This document shows, one piece after another, positions 12,816 to 28,429 of a stretch of 64,000 nt of DNA. Below the pieces are notes generated by a model. That model ran no database searches. It saw only the letters and a list, made by a program, of their open reading frames with translations, and was not told where the DNA came from. The stretch comes from Oscheius dolichura. Its lineage: Eukaryota; Nematoda; Chromadorea; Rhabditida; Rhabditidae. The stretch covers positions 248,001-312,000 of the forward strand of contig OW051492.1 in the NCBI GenBank assembly GCA_932521035.1, written 5' to 3'. The position numbers were made by a program, and so were the translations under genes. Each line of letters starts with the position of its first letter. The first letter of the stretch is position 1.

Positions 12816-13120
12816 AACCTTTTAATTTTAAGACGATCTTCTCACTGTGATATGGTATTCTAACAAGGCGGTTCATTTTAGCGGGTGTGTTGGCGCCCAT
12901 ATCCTGGAGAAAAGATTCTCCCACGCGAAAGACGTTAATCGATCTGAATTTAAGGAAGAAGAAGATAACAAAATGAATTCGAATTAAAAGTATTACAAAA
13001 TAGAAATAACAGCTGTGAGTCGCAGGTTGTTAGTGACAGCGGCAGATAAGAGTCTCGCGGTATCGATCGTAGCGCCGTTTGTCGCCGGGACAACATGCTC
13101 CGCTATTATTCTCATCGAAT
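12816..13120 (-). CDS. possible two-exon small protein, unknown
   Basis: I do not recognise this gene. On the minus strand an ATG near 13120 opens MRIIAEHVVPATNGATIDTA and runs to a GTAATA donor. After an intron of about 53 bases ending AAATTCAG it joins in frame (phase 2) to an exon encoding SINVFRVGESFLQDMGAN and RLVRIPYHSEKIVLKLKG, then a stop near 12817. The total is about 82 residues, basic toward the C terminus, with no membrane segment or signal peptide. Support comes only from the matching phase, canonical splice sites and biased composition. It could also be the end of a larger gene whose upstream exons I missed. Confidence 0.4.
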
Positions 13121-13590
13121 TAACGGGGAAAACACTTTCAAATCTCCCAGAAAATCCGGGATGTCGTAGAATTCGAAAGAATCGGAAGACCCTTTAGGGA
13201 GACCAAGGTTTTGATGGTGCGTGACTTTCTGAGAGGTGGCAATGGGAAAAATAACACACTTCGGCATGTGGCGTCACATAAACAGCTTTTGAAACATTTA
13301 GCCGACGGCTTAGGGAGCCCAAAAAGAAGATCCATAGGCCTTCCTTTATAAACTTTTCGCACAATAATATGGAAAAGTAGTTTATCTGATAGAAGATTTG
13401 TTAGAGTAAAAATTAAATTTCTATATATTAGAACAACTGAGAACATATTAAAACTCATCATGGTACAACAAAGTTGGAAAAGGTTTCGAAAGAGCTCTAG
13501 TATAGAAATAGAATAATAACTGGACTGATTTGTAAGTAGAACAATGCATAGACACAGTACTCGTTGACAATATGTACAACCGGGAAGATG
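13121..13590. other. gap without recognised gene
   Basis: AT-rich sequence downstream of SNRK. No exon chain or repeat was identified. Confidence 0.35.
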
Positions 13591-18265
<4,675 letters not shown>

Positions 18266-19028
18266 TCCTTTACACTTCCTGATATAATTGCAACATTGAC
18301 CCTTCTATAAATGTATATAATTTATTGGGGGGAAGTGAAAACACTGGGTAGATGTAGAATGGCGGTAAATGAACAGTTGCCAGACAAAAGGACATCAGAT
18401 AGCGGAGCCGAGGTGGCAAAACAACAATAGAGCAGCTTGGAGAGAGTTGATAAAAGTGTGATAAGGTCAGCCAGGCTGAGAAGTGTTTGCTTTATCATGA
18501 TAAGTAACTATAGCTAAGGAGGAACTGGCAAACAGTTGACTACGCCGTAGTGCCCAGGCAATAAAATGGATTGTTACCCCCTATCTCGTATTTCCGGTTC
18601 CCAAAAAGACTTTTATTTCTTATTTTTTAATACTTTAACAGTAAAATCCGTTTTTAGGTAATTGAAACAAAAAGCTAACGTGAAAAAGCGCTTTCTTTTA
18701 GTAAAACGCTTTTATTTCACCAATTCATTAGTTTTTTATTGTTGGCCAATTTGGCTTGCTACTTATTATTGACCTCTTTTTAAAAAGTAAAACAATCTTT
18801 AAAATTATCTAGAATTTATTAAATAAATAGTTCAAGGATATGTAGATTGAGCTCGATGACGTTTGCCAAAAATCACAATACGTGATAGAACGTGCTTCGT
18901 ACTATTGCGTAACTACTCGGCCAGTTGTCCATGTTTTCGCTTCTTTCACTTTATTTCACAACCTTACTTTACAATTTCCTTTATTTTGCTTTAATTTTAT
19001 TACAAATTGCATGTATTTTTATTTCAGA
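18266..19028. other. divergent intergenic region SNRK / alpha-SNAP
   Basis: This AT-rich stretch of about 760 bases separates the start of SNRK (leftward) from alpha-SNAP (rightward), so it probably holds both promoters. Poly-pyrimidine sequence rises toward 19027 and ends in TTATTTCAG immediately before the alpha-SNAP ATG. No coding exon was identified. Confidence 0.45.
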
Positions 19029-20983
19029 ATGACAGACAACGAGGCTAAAGCTCATCAACTATTTGCGGAAGCTGAAAGAAAGAAAAACAATCCTGGAGGA
19101 TTCTTTACTAGGCTTTTTGGAGGTGATACCAGCGGAACTACTGATCTCTATGTCCAGGTTGGTATTTATTACAATTTCTTTCATTTTATAAAAAAAATTT
19201 GTGTGTTAACGCGGCTATTTTTGTTTTATTAGAACGAAGAGCTCGCCACGACTTCTGATAACTTTATGGAAGACCTCGTCTGTAACGAACAAGGCTGCGA
19301 AATGGTTTTCGCCGATATCGCTTCATTTGAGGATCACTACAGCCTCGCGCATAGCCATCAGTGTGCTGTTTGCGGCAAGAAATTCGCTTCCAGTTATTTT
19401 TTGGAATTGCATAGTGATGAGAATCATTGTCCATTTTTCAAACTCCGTCAAGAAAAGGATCCATCAGCAGCTCATTTCAAGTGCCTGTCTGCTGCTTGTA
19501 GTCAAACATTTAACAAAAAAGAAGATCGCGATGACCACGCGTCCAAAGCACACAATATCAGAGATTTGGAAATCTTATTAGAAAAACGTAAAATGGCTAA
19601 ACGAGTAGAAGATTTGGAACAGAGAATGCAAGCGACCTCAGTAGGAAAGAAGACACGAGCCGCTGACACTAAAGTTCAATTTGGAGACGAGCAGCAAAGA
19701 GTCTTTGATATGCCGCCACCGAGTTTAAAAGCTAAACGACGAAACAATAAATGAATTCTATTTTTAAAACTGTCAATTTTACGCTTCTTTTGGTTCTTCT
19801 GACCATTAATATGTTTCCGTCTGTCTTAAAATGTTCATTTTTAATTATAAGCTGCTCAATTTAGGCTGGCAATCTCTTCAAAAGTGTCCAAGCATGGAAA
19901 AATGCAGGCGACTCGTTTCTAAAGGCGGCTGAGGTCTCTGGAAGGGAGTCGGATTCGAAACATGACTCTGCTATGCACTATGCTGAGGCTGGTAATTGCT
20001 ACCGGAAAGTGGACGGCTTGGTAAGTTTTTCACGTCTTATAGGATCAAGAAAGCTATAAAGAGAGGGTGGGGACTTTATAGAGGGATATGGTATCATGTG
20101 AAACATTCGAAAAACCAATTTACAGAAAGCTATCGATTGCTACCTAAGAACATGTGAGATCTATACAGATATGGGAAGATTTAGCATGGCAGCCAAGCAT
20201 CACGTCACCATAGCCGAACTGTAAGCATCTTCCCTTGTTTTAAGAATAATTTTCGGGTATGAAAAGGAAATGCCAGACTTGTCCAAGTGTATTCAACATT
20301 ACCAAAAGGCTGCGGACTATTATAAAGGAGAAGAACAGCGGAGTCAGGCGAATAAGTGCCTGAATTTTGTAGCAAAGGTAAGGCACCCGCCCTGCCGCAT
20401 AATAAAGAGGAACCCTTTCAGTATTCGGCTCAATTGGAGGATTATAGGAAGGCTATCTTCATTTTTGAGGAGATCGCCCTGTTTGAAGCGGATCACCCGA
20501 CTTTGAAGTACAATGCGAAAAACCATTTCTTCCAAGGATTGCTTTGCTATTTGTGTACTGACGTGGTATGGATTTCCGCCCTCATTGAAAGACCAGCATT
20601 TTCAGCTTGATACGCAGCATGCTCTCAACAGATACGAAAATGCTTGTCCGTCTTTTGTTGATACGCGGGAATACAAGTTCGTGAAGGTTCGTGGAGTGGA
20701 TTAGACCGGGGGTTTTGGGTGCAGTAGGTTGGATGTCGCTATTTCGGAAATTCATACAATTTCATGGAAACTCGAGGCTTGAAACCGAAATTACAGTAAT
20801 TACAATAGTAGTAAGCATTGGATTTAGGAGCTAATTACATGTGTGGAGGAAAATAATGAAGAGAACTACACGGGCCAAGTTGCCGCATATGACAGGATCA
20901 GCCGGCTAGACGATTGGCACACTCTTATCTTGCTCAAAATCAAAAAACGTATCGCTGCTGATGACGAAGATGATCTCAAGTAG
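19029..20983 (+). CDS. napa: alpha-soluble NSF attachment protein
   Basis: Alpha-SNAP recruits the ATPase NSF to SNARE complexes for disassembly after membrane fusion. Exons: 19029-19157, 19865-20020, 20126-20220, about 20257-20376, 20422-20568, about 20608-20685 and 20828-20983. The protein starts with [17 protein letters not shown] and FFTRLFGG, then shows the TPR-like helical repeats: [88 protein letters not shown] and [12 protein letters not shown]. It ends with [20 protein letters not shown] and an acidic DDEDDLK tail, as in the family. Length of about 290 residues is normal. The first intron is long (707 bases) and contains a zinc-finger gene. The third intron has a problem at its acceptor: an in-frame join that keeps the conserved YEKEM needs either a 24-base intron or a GG acceptor near 20256. 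Confidence 0.93.
19266..19754 (+). CDS. ZNF511-like C2H2 zinc-finger protein nested in alpha-SNAP intron 1
   Basis: A 162-residue frame with three C2H2 fingers. Finger 1 has a C-x4-C pair (CNEQGC) and an H-x4-H pair (HYSLAH). Finger 2 (CAVCGKKF) is C-x2-C, and finger 3 ([10 protein letters not shown]) is C-x4-C. The C-terminal half is basic and probably helical ([20 protein letters not shown]). Finger spacing and the FEDHYSLAH / [14 protein letters not shown] wording match the ZNF511 family, a poorly characterised nuclear protein. The frame stays open upstream to a TTTTATTAG acceptor at 19232 and is in phase with alpha-SNAP exon 1. It could therefore be spliced to that exon, giving a protein that starts like alpha-SNAP, or be translated from ATG 19266 on its own transcript. 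An AATAAA overlaps its stop codon, supporting a separate 3' end inside the intron. Confidence 0.8.
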   Translation: MEDLVCNEQGCEMVFADIASFEDHYSLAHSHQCAVCGKKFASSYFLELHSDENHCPFFKLRQEKDPSAAHFKCLSAACSQTFNKKEDRDDHASKAHNIRDLEILLEKRKMAKRVEDLEQRMQATSVGKKTRAADTKVQFGDEQQRVFDMPPPSLKAKRRNNK

Positions 20984-22077
20984 AACACGAAAAATCGTCA
21001 TTTTTTTTGTCTGTACTTGGTGGCGAGTGCCTTATACCGTTTATAACGGGATTTTATATATACATTTCCTACCAGTGTGCCTTATTTAGACAATGGGGGT
21101 AAATTGTTAGAATAAATGAAGTTTAATGTCTTTTATCCACTTTAAATCAGAGAATGGATAACGAAATGGGGGATAGACTACATGCAAAGCGGAAAAAACG
21201 AGCAGAAATACCGGAGGAGATGACCAGCGAGTGTAAACAAATAGGATGCCGCTCATGTTCGAACATGATAGCTATTTTTGCGTAAGGCTGCCTTCTAATT
21301 GCAGTGATTCCACTTCTAGCAAGCAAAAATAGACAGCTACAATCTGGGTAACGGAAGAAAATGTTTGGAAAGGAAAGAGGTGAAAATAGCTTTAAAAGAG
21401 GCAAAATGAAAGGAAGACGTGCGTAATTGAACCAAATTAAATGGAACTCTGATGAGGCATCTTCTTGGGAGCAGATAGGGGATGTAAAGGGCTCAAATAA
21501 GGAAATTCCTCGAAAAATAACTTTCTTGAAACTGCTTCAAAGAAGAATTAGCAACAAGACTAAAAAGCCAATTTTCGGAGATTAGCGGGTGGAGGAAACC
21601 TGCCGAAAAATCGCGGGACCAATTAGGCATGCACGGGAAGAGAGCAAGAGCTGAGCCAGTCGAGACTGACGGAGAACAAACATCAAAACGATGTAAGCGG
21701 AAGGGAGGAGAAGGGGAAGAAAGAAGAGACACATCGTAAATTTAGTTGGCCAGCTTGGGGATGAGCTAAGATCCCACGCGGCCAGCTGTCATCGCTTGAA
21801 CGCTACTGGAGGTCAGAACATTTATATTCTTCATTCCTACCAAGTTACAAAGAAAATGCAAAGTTTTTGGTGGATTTTGATGACTTGGAGACTAATACTG
21901 CTGGGCGGAAACCTTGTTTGCCAAGAATTCTCTCGGCTTAGGGATGAAAAGGAAGTTTTGAACCAAAAATAGCATGTTATTTCCCTGTATACTTTCTATA
22001 CAAATGGGATCAAAAGAAATCAGCAGATGTTTAATAGCGTGTGAATTGAGCAGGGCCTATGAATTGGAGAGTACATT
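20984..22077. other. gap without recognised gene
   Basis: About 1.1 kb with no supportable exon chain on either strand. The left end holds the 3' region of alpha-SNAP. Scattered open frames have no family features. Confidence 0.35.
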
Positions 22078-22395
22078 TTACACGTCATGATGAATACTTG
22101 GCAGATTAGACAAATACAAATCGGCCGGTGGTCGGATGAATGATGATCGTGGGAATGTTCCAAAATCTGCTGGTGGGGTGGGGAAAAGCACCAGAAGAGT
22201 CGAAGGAAATGAGCTGAAGCAGTTTCTTACTGCCTCGGCTCGGAGTTCTTCCTGAATCCGCCTACACTCCGCTAATTCAGTTTGGCCATTCGGTTGATAG
22301 CAGTGCGAGGGGCCAGTTCTTGGAAAATAAGAATCAAAAAGGTGGCAGATGGCCGGTTTCTTTTGGGTGATACAGTAACATGACTTTTTATCTCT
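22078..22395 (-). CDS. possible cysteine-rich exons of an unknown protein
   Basis: On the minus strand an exon from about 22393 encodes SCYCITQKKPAICHLF, then GPSHCYQPNGQTELAECRR, ending at a GTAAGA donor near 22234. After about 60 bases a CCACCAG acceptor opens a frame with HSHDHHSSDHRPICICLICQ. Many cysteines and canonical splice sites make a real gene plausible, perhaps a secreted or metal-binding protein. I could not link it to a start codon or to a family. Upstream frames at 22.5-22.9 kb are unconvincing. Confidence 0.25.
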   Translation of the reverse strand, partial: RDKKSCYCITQKKPAICHLFDSYFPRTGPSHCYQPNGQTELAECRRIQEELRAEAVRNCFSSFPSTLLVLFPTPPADFGTFPRSSFIRPPADLYLSNLPSIHHDV

Positions 22396-22939
22396 TAAAA
22401 ACCGTTTGTGGTTCATTTTAATACTGACTTTTCGATCAAATTTTCCTTTCAGTTGTGGATCTTCTTTGGAAAACATCTGGCTTACGATACTACTAATATG
22501 TTATCCATCATTCAATCTTTTTAAAATGATTACAGAAGCCGTTCCTTCTATCCTCGCCTTCCTTATTCTCCCCCATGGACGGTCTAGACAGTTGAAACAG
22601 GCGCCTACCCTTGTACCGATTATTACAACATCAAGAAATTGTTCGTCGAAGAATAAATTGACTGAAATTTAGATACATTTGTTTTAAACTAATAAAATGT
22701 CCATTGCAGATTTGTATGCGATCATCTCGACCTTCCTTCAATGGATAAAAGCGGTTCAGATGTTGAAATCGGCGATTGGACGGATTTGAAGGTCCGATAA
22801 TCCATATGGAAAAATATTTGAGAACGAAAGAGGTACGAAAAAAGAAGAGTCTAAACTGTCCTGAACAGCGACCCTTCAATTTTATGGGAAAATTGTTCCC
22901 GGAGACGTAGTTCCTTGCGGCTTGCCGTCGCCTAATTGA

Positions 22940-24365
22940 ATTACTTTCCCATACCTCCTAGTTCAAAGACTACCCTCTGCTGCGGTCTGTTGCCAAAATT
23001 ACTTCCCTGCCCCCTATAAATAGCCCTTGCTATGCTCTGCCCCCCTCCCTCCCTTTCCCTTGGCTGTGTGTCGCTATAGCGCGCACACACTTCACGTGCA
23101 CAGAGCGAGCGAGGCCGGCCGGCCGGACGGGGGGCCGTAGCGCTGGGCCATCGATTTTCGCAGCCCGCGACAGCTAGAGACGCAGCAAATTCTAACCAGT
23201 CTGGCTCTGCCCTCCCCCCTCCCGCCGCGACAGGCAGTCCGCCGCCCCGGCCCGGCCGCCTTCTCTCTCCCTGCGACGTCCCACGGCCGCTAGATTTGAG
23301 CATTACAAATACTTTTGGTCGCACGGCCGCGATTATTGGCGAAGAAGCACGCGAACCGCCAACCACCCCCACTGCAAAACAGCTGGATAATGGGAACTCC
23401 AGCCATCCCACCACGAAAAGAAAACATTGGAGAGAGAGGTAGCGCGTTTCGCAACCGGGTCTGGCCCGTTCTGTCTACCCCAAGGGTAGGGGGTAGAGGG
23501 GACAGTAGGAGGTTTAGGAAAAGGGGAATATGGGGAGGGGGGCTGGGATAGATCCTGCTGCTAATTTTCAGAAGCCACCCACTGGAAAATAAAAAAAAAA
23601 CTGTCCCCGCTATCTGGGGTCGAAATGAACCCATTCCTCCCCCACCTTCGCGCCTTTTGATAAGAGACCAAAAAATGCCGCGTAATCCAGCCAACATTCA
23701 AAGGGGAGACCTTTAAATAGCTATTACAAAGAGCCGTTTAGTATAAAAGGCTTGTAGCTGCTGCAAGGGACACTGGGGTACCTATAGAAGCCTAGAAGGC
23801 GCCCTTGAGAAATTACCGACCCTTATTGCGTGCGCTGTGAAATGCCGTCTGTAATCAGGAAGACAACCTGATTTTAGAGGTTAGCGCGATTAAAAGTAGA
23901 GAAAAGCGAAGCGAAGGCCCTGATTTTAAACAATGCGTCCTAAACAGAAATAAGCGAAAGTTGCACATTTTAAACTAGATTAAAGTAGTTAGATTAATGA
24001 TTTTATAAGAATACGAATAGAAATAACCAGTAAAGTTAGCAAATCTCCCAGTAGTGACCGTTTCCCTCATAGTTTTCCCAAAAATCGGCCTATATCTGGC
24101 CCTTTTCATAACAGAATAGTTAGAATCTACTGCCCTAGAAGTTCCCCTAACAGCACAATCAAATTCAGCTGCTTAATTATTTTTCCACCGGCTGAACCAG
24201 CCCAGGAGACAGGCGCGTGCCCTTTCCCACGATTTCTCCTTCCCAGATCAACTTCACTGATAAGCTGCCCGCAAGGGAGAGAGTATGTAGATTCACGGGG
24301 CGAAATGACGTAATGGCGATGAACCCATAAATATCACGGGGGGGGGGGGGGGGGGGGGGGGGGGT
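22940..24365 (+). promoter_or_regulatory. GC-rich promoter-like region upstream of the 24.5 kb gene
   Basis: Base composition changes sharply at 22.95-23.3 kb: GGCCGGCCGGCCGG, runs of CCCTCCC and CpG-containing words, including a CACGTG E-box near 23094. TATA-like words stand at 23015 (TATAAATAG) and 23741 (GTATAAAAGG). The region leads into the plus-strand gene whose first coding exon follows a TTTCAG acceptor at 24506, so it probably contains the promoter and a leader intron. Long minus-strand open frames here are explained by the GC bias. Function is inferred from composition and position. Confidence 0.4.
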
Positions 24366-24370
24366 GGGGG
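24338..24370 (+). repeat. poly-G tract (27 G, T, 5 G)
   Basis: An uninterrupted run of 27 G, one T and five more G lies about 150 bases before the first coding exon of the 24.5 kb gene. Such a run could fold as a G-quadruplex, or its length could be a sequencing or assembly effect. Confidence 0.9.
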
Positions 24371-24518
24371 TTTCCCCATATTTTTTCCTTTCAATTAAAA
24401 GAAGAATCCTTTCTGCTCTATATCTCCGGTTCTTTTTAAAAGTCTCTTATTTCCTCCTCTCTTACTCGTTCTTTTCATTTTCCTTGAAAAATCTTTAATG
24501 TTTCAGGTGAAACTAGGA

Positions 24519-25908
24519 ATGGATTCGTACACTGCTATTCAGGAGCTGAGCGAGGAAGTATTCGGACATCTTTGCAGCCTTGCCGTGGACAAATGTAACG
24601 ACAAAATGGAGAAGAGAAAGGCCGGCTGTGGCGGACGGGCGATGAGGAAACGGTACATTTTGCTCCCAGTTTTTAACTTTCCCTTTCGCTATGAGACCAA
24701 AAACGGGTTGTTTTAGGGTTCTGATCAAGAACTTTGTTGCGGAGTTGATGAAAGCCCGTTGTGAGGAGTATGAGGAGTATTGTGACGAGCAGTCGTCTGA
24801 CTCCGACTCTCATGTGAGTTTCAAAACAAATGGTTGGGTTTAATGAGGGATATTACAGTACGACGATGATCCGGCTAACATTTCCCTGTCGGACACCCTC
24901 CTCTCCGATGATTCTTGTCTCGACTTCAGCGAGGAAGAGCTCCCCAAGGCGGATCTTTGGATTTCCGGGGACTCTAACTTGGAGGACAACTACAGCGACT
25001 ACTTGAGCGATACCATCCTCAACGGTACGTTTTCTGCTTCCCTTTTTTAATATTCAATTATATTTTAAAGGTCGCGACGGTGACAAGTCTCCGGAGGCGT
25101 CGCTTGTCGAGCTTTACGACCTTCTGGATACGGAAAAGTCGGTGGACGGGGACAAACCGGGGGAGATTCTCCTCCCCGTCTTTATTCATACCGTCCCCTA
25201 CGACAGGTGTGTCCACAGCTCTGTCAGAATCAAACTCAGCTGTTTTCTTTAGTTTCGCAGCTTATGATCTGGAAAATGCGGGTAGTTTTGATCTGACGGA
25301 GTTGTCGTACTCGTCACTGTCGGACGTGATGGATCCTCTTCCTCTGCAGCCGGTCAGGGCTCAGGAAAGTGACAAGCTCTTCCTTTCGCTGAATAATAAC
25401 TGCTATTCGGAGATGAAGACATTTGTAAGTCCACGGCATCGTTATCCAAATAAGGGAGAAATAATTCTAGACGCCGTTGTGTGACGCTTCGGATGTTCTT
25501 GGCGATTCGGTTTTAACGGATCTCGATAGCGGAAAGGAGAACCACTTCGGGAAAAAGAGGAAGAGCGAGGTATGTTATACATATTACCGTAATCCCGGGG
25601 GAGATTAGCCCTGAAGATTATTTATAAACTGGCGTTGCCATGGTAGTCACACACCTCACAGAGCTTACGTAGGAGGTGGGGAGACTCGGCTAGTCTTGCT
25701 GATCCCCCTTCCTGCCTGATTACACCTGGTCTGAGCCGTATTCTTGGTCATGAAATCAGGGGGATGAATACAGCTTAGAGGGGCCTAGAAAGTGGTAGAC
25801 TCGTCTGGGGGCCCGGAAGGATGTGACCCCCGTATGTAACCAGAAACTTTTTAGGAACCCCTGCTCTCCGACGGCATGCTGCGTGAAGAGAAGCGTGTCA
25901 AGCTCTAA
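24519..25908 (+). CDS. acidic nuclear-type protein, weakly IER-like
   Basis: Eight short exons join in frame from ATG 24519 to TAA 25906-25908, giving about 280 residues. The N-terminal block has a helix (YTAIQELSEEVFGHLC), then GCGGRAMRKRVLIKNFVAEL and MKARCEEYEEY. The order of a GG turn, a basic patch, a hydrophobic helix and AR-x-x-Y is reminiscent of the conserved N-terminal motif of immediate-early response (IER2/IER5) proteins. The middle is strongly acidic and serine-rich (DEQSSDSDSH, DTLLSDDSCLDFSEEELP), as in transactivation regions. The C terminus has two basic clusters (KKRKSE and EEKRVKL) that could be nuclear signals. A role as an inducible nuclear regulator is inference. No catalytic domain, signal peptide or membrane segment is visible. 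The gene model is well supported; the family link is weak. Confidence 0.75.
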
Positions 25909-26826
25909 ACTCGCCAACCCCTGAAGAGTCCAGTGTACGAAAGTCCAATTCCAAAGTCGAACCCCCAATTTCTATACATATACCCACATTTTTTTCTCCA
26001 CCCACGGGCCATCTTCTATTCTTTTATAGTCTCAATTATCCCGGAAACAGGCAACCATTGTAGTCCTCTTTTTTTTACTTTTGACCTATATTAGGTTCCT
26101 TTTTTTCTTTTTCCCTTTTTACCCACTTTTTCCTATTTATTTTTTGTATGTAATGATTTTTCGGTGCGTGCCTTCCCCCCGCGAAGAGAGCGCTTCTTTC
26201 CTGCCGGTTTGCTCAAAGTCAGCAGCTAATCTTTTTTAGGATACATGTATTTCTTTCTTGATCTCCCAAAGTAAGCAAAAAGCGAAAACGTTGAAAAAAA
26301 AACATCTCTCAATTATTGGGTTTTTCTCTTTTAAAAACGAAACTCTGTACGTATCTCCTCTCCTTCTCAATTCCTTTCTTTTTAAATCCAACTTCTTGCC
26401 AGGTTGATATATGATTAATAAAAATTATTCCATACCTATTTATGTTTGCAAAAAGAGGTCCTGAAGAGAATGAAATGCGGGAAATACGAAGCCAGGAGGA
26501 AAACCATCGCTACTGGGCTACTTTCACCCCTAAAACGGGAGCATCCATTGACCCAGGACTCAAGTTATTTGTCCTGATTGAAACAGAGGGGCTCTTCGGT
26601 CCTGAAATTCCAAGAATTTTGGAAATCCGCTACAATTTGAGCGCGTTATCGGCTTGTTAAGGAGTATGGAGCAAAATTTGTTTGAAAACAAACTATACTC
26701 GGGAAAATGAGGGCTTCTTAGTAAGTAAAAGAATTGGCCATAATATTTATGCTTTTATAGATTGACAATTTCGATACAGTATTAATAAGTCAAGGTAAAA
26801 ACTGGGCGAAATCACTGGGGCGATTA
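25909..26826. other. 3' region and gap before the microprotein array
   Basis: T-rich sequence follows the 24.5 kb gene, with several ATTAATAAA-like words near 26410-26420 that could end its transcript. The open frame at 26442-26660 has no family features. No further gene is supported. Confidence 0.4.
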
Positions 26827-27236
26827 TTACTGATGGCGCACAATGTGTGGGCCAACTTGTATCGTACTGGTAGTGGGGTATACGGTAGTGGTTGGGTAGA
26901 CGGCTTCAGAAGATCCGAAGAGGCTCTTATTAAAGATCATGAGAAGAACGTAGATCAAGAAGCAGAGGAGAAGAATCGAGATTAAAGCTCCAACCGCATA
27001 GAGGACTCCTTTATTCTTACGAGCCGCCGTGTGGGTACTGTAATCATTCCATTCACAAGTTAAGATGGACTGAATTACCGCGTATTTGGATAGGTTGTAG
27101 CTCCGGGAGGATAGGTGGTACCGTGTCCAATAGGGCGGACGTGCTCGTGGGTCTTGATCTCGATAGCCACGGGGTCGTTTCTCGTATAGCCGTGCTCGTC
27201 CCTTGTATAGCCGTGTTCGTTCCTTGTATGCATCAT
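26827..27236 (-). CDS. single-span membrane microprotein, array member A
   Basis: Two exons join at phase 2: 27236 to about 27099 and about 27055-26827. The ATG follows a TTTCCAG acceptor by three bases. The N-terminal head is hydrophilic and contains two and a half repeats of a unit like TRNEHGY / TRDEHGY, then DPVAIEIKTHEHVRP and a proline/threonine segment. The hinge AARKNKG leads into one membrane helix (VLYAVGALISILLLCFLIYV). Unlike its neighbours it has a long tail after the helix with a repeated VYPTT unit. It is the largest-tailed and leftmost member of the array. Function unknown. Confidence 0.72.
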
Positions 27237-28055
27237 TTTCTGGAAAGAAAGGGTATCGCTTAGGCTTTAGAAGAACTAAACATAGACAGAGCCTGTTGGA
27301 CAAACTATTCAAGGGAATTTTGCTCAAAGGAAATTGCCCTCTTGGACCAAGAGGAGCTGAGGGGGGGGGGGGGGGGGGGAAGGACTAGAAGAAGAGGCAA
27401 GTCACGAAGCGACTTGGCAACATTTCTCTCAAATAAATATAATATTACGGGATGGGGAGGAGTTGAGTTGTGTGGAGTAAAACCTGTATATGAATTGTTC
27501 AGAATCATGCGGTGGATCTATGAAAAATATATAGAAGAGAAGTGGAAAAAATTGGGAGAATACCGGTCAACGCCGCCCTTGTTTTCGACAGGATGATGGA
27601 ATTTGAAGACGCGCCGTCCCGAATAAGGGGAACAACAGAATATACGAAGACATAACAGTGAAAAACGTGTGACTCTTCAGAGAAACAACAAGAACATAGT
27701 AAACAACCCCTGTATTTCACAGTGACGATAAGATCAAGGTTTTCCGGGGATGGAGGTCAGCTCTGTTTCTCCCCCCGTCTGGCGTCATTATTTAGACTTT
27801 TGGATCTTATTGGCCTTGGTCTGACTTCAGTGGTCCTCCGGAAGGATCCAGGACAATTCATAGTGGTAAACTGCTGTCATCAGCTTGGCAAGGGCGTTCC
27901 TTATTCAGACGAACCATGAAATTACCGCCCTTTTCCCAGCTTCTACGGGTTTCCCCGAACCTTGTGGACCAATCTAGAGGCTCTCTAGAGAAACGCTTCC
28001 CTTTAGTAGGGTTCACCTTCTTTAAACAGACAAAGATATAGCATGGTTAAAATGT
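27237..28055. other. gap inside the microprotein array
   Basis: No array member could be read here. It holds a run of 19 G at 27361-27379 and pyrimidine/purine-rich DNA. A degenerate copy of an array gene cannot be excluded. Confidence 0.35.
27361..27379 (+). repeat. poly-G tract (19 G)
   Basis: Nineteen consecutive G between array members A and B. It is a possible G-quadruplex, or a site of uncertain length in the assembly. Confidence 0.9.
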
Positions 28056-28272
28056 TTATGAATCAGCAATAAATATTATTAAAGCTATAACGGCAAAGAC
28101 TGCTACCAGCAAGGCGAGTCCTTTCTTTCCTTGGTACCAACTGAAATATCCTCCTATTTTAAAGATTTCTCCTTAGTTTTCCTAACCTTCTCGGTTGTTC
28201 TTTTGGCAGAGGGACCGAGGGGTCGTCGTTGATCTCAATTACAATCTTTTGTGGCAATTCTGCTTCCATCAT
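28056..28272 (-). CDS. membrane microprotein, array member B
   Basis: A 57-residue protein in two exons joined at phase 2 (intron about 28195-28143). The ATG sits one base after a TTTTATAG acceptor. Head: QKIVIEINDDPSVPLP, an acidic/proline module shared in pattern with members L, N and O. Hinge: WYQGKKG. Helix: LALLVAVFAVIALIIFIA, ending two residues before the stop, so the protein is essentially tail-anchored. No signal peptide. Function unknown. Confidence 0.72.
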
Positions 28273-28429
28273 TCTATAAAATACGAATATTAAAGCGAGA
28301 AGAAGTAGGATTTAATAGGTGAAACGATAGTCGGTGAAAGACAGCCTAATATGTGTTTTCATCAGTAAACCGGTATCGACTTTTTCTTCCTGCCAGGTAG
28401 ACATAAACACTTTCATGAAGTCTTTATTT

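Noticed and set aside
22941-23697. Long minus-strand open frames in GC-rich DNA (up to 157 codons)
   Set aside because: Frames are explained by high GC content. Composition is low-complexity (R, G, P, S), and there are no splice links or family motifs.
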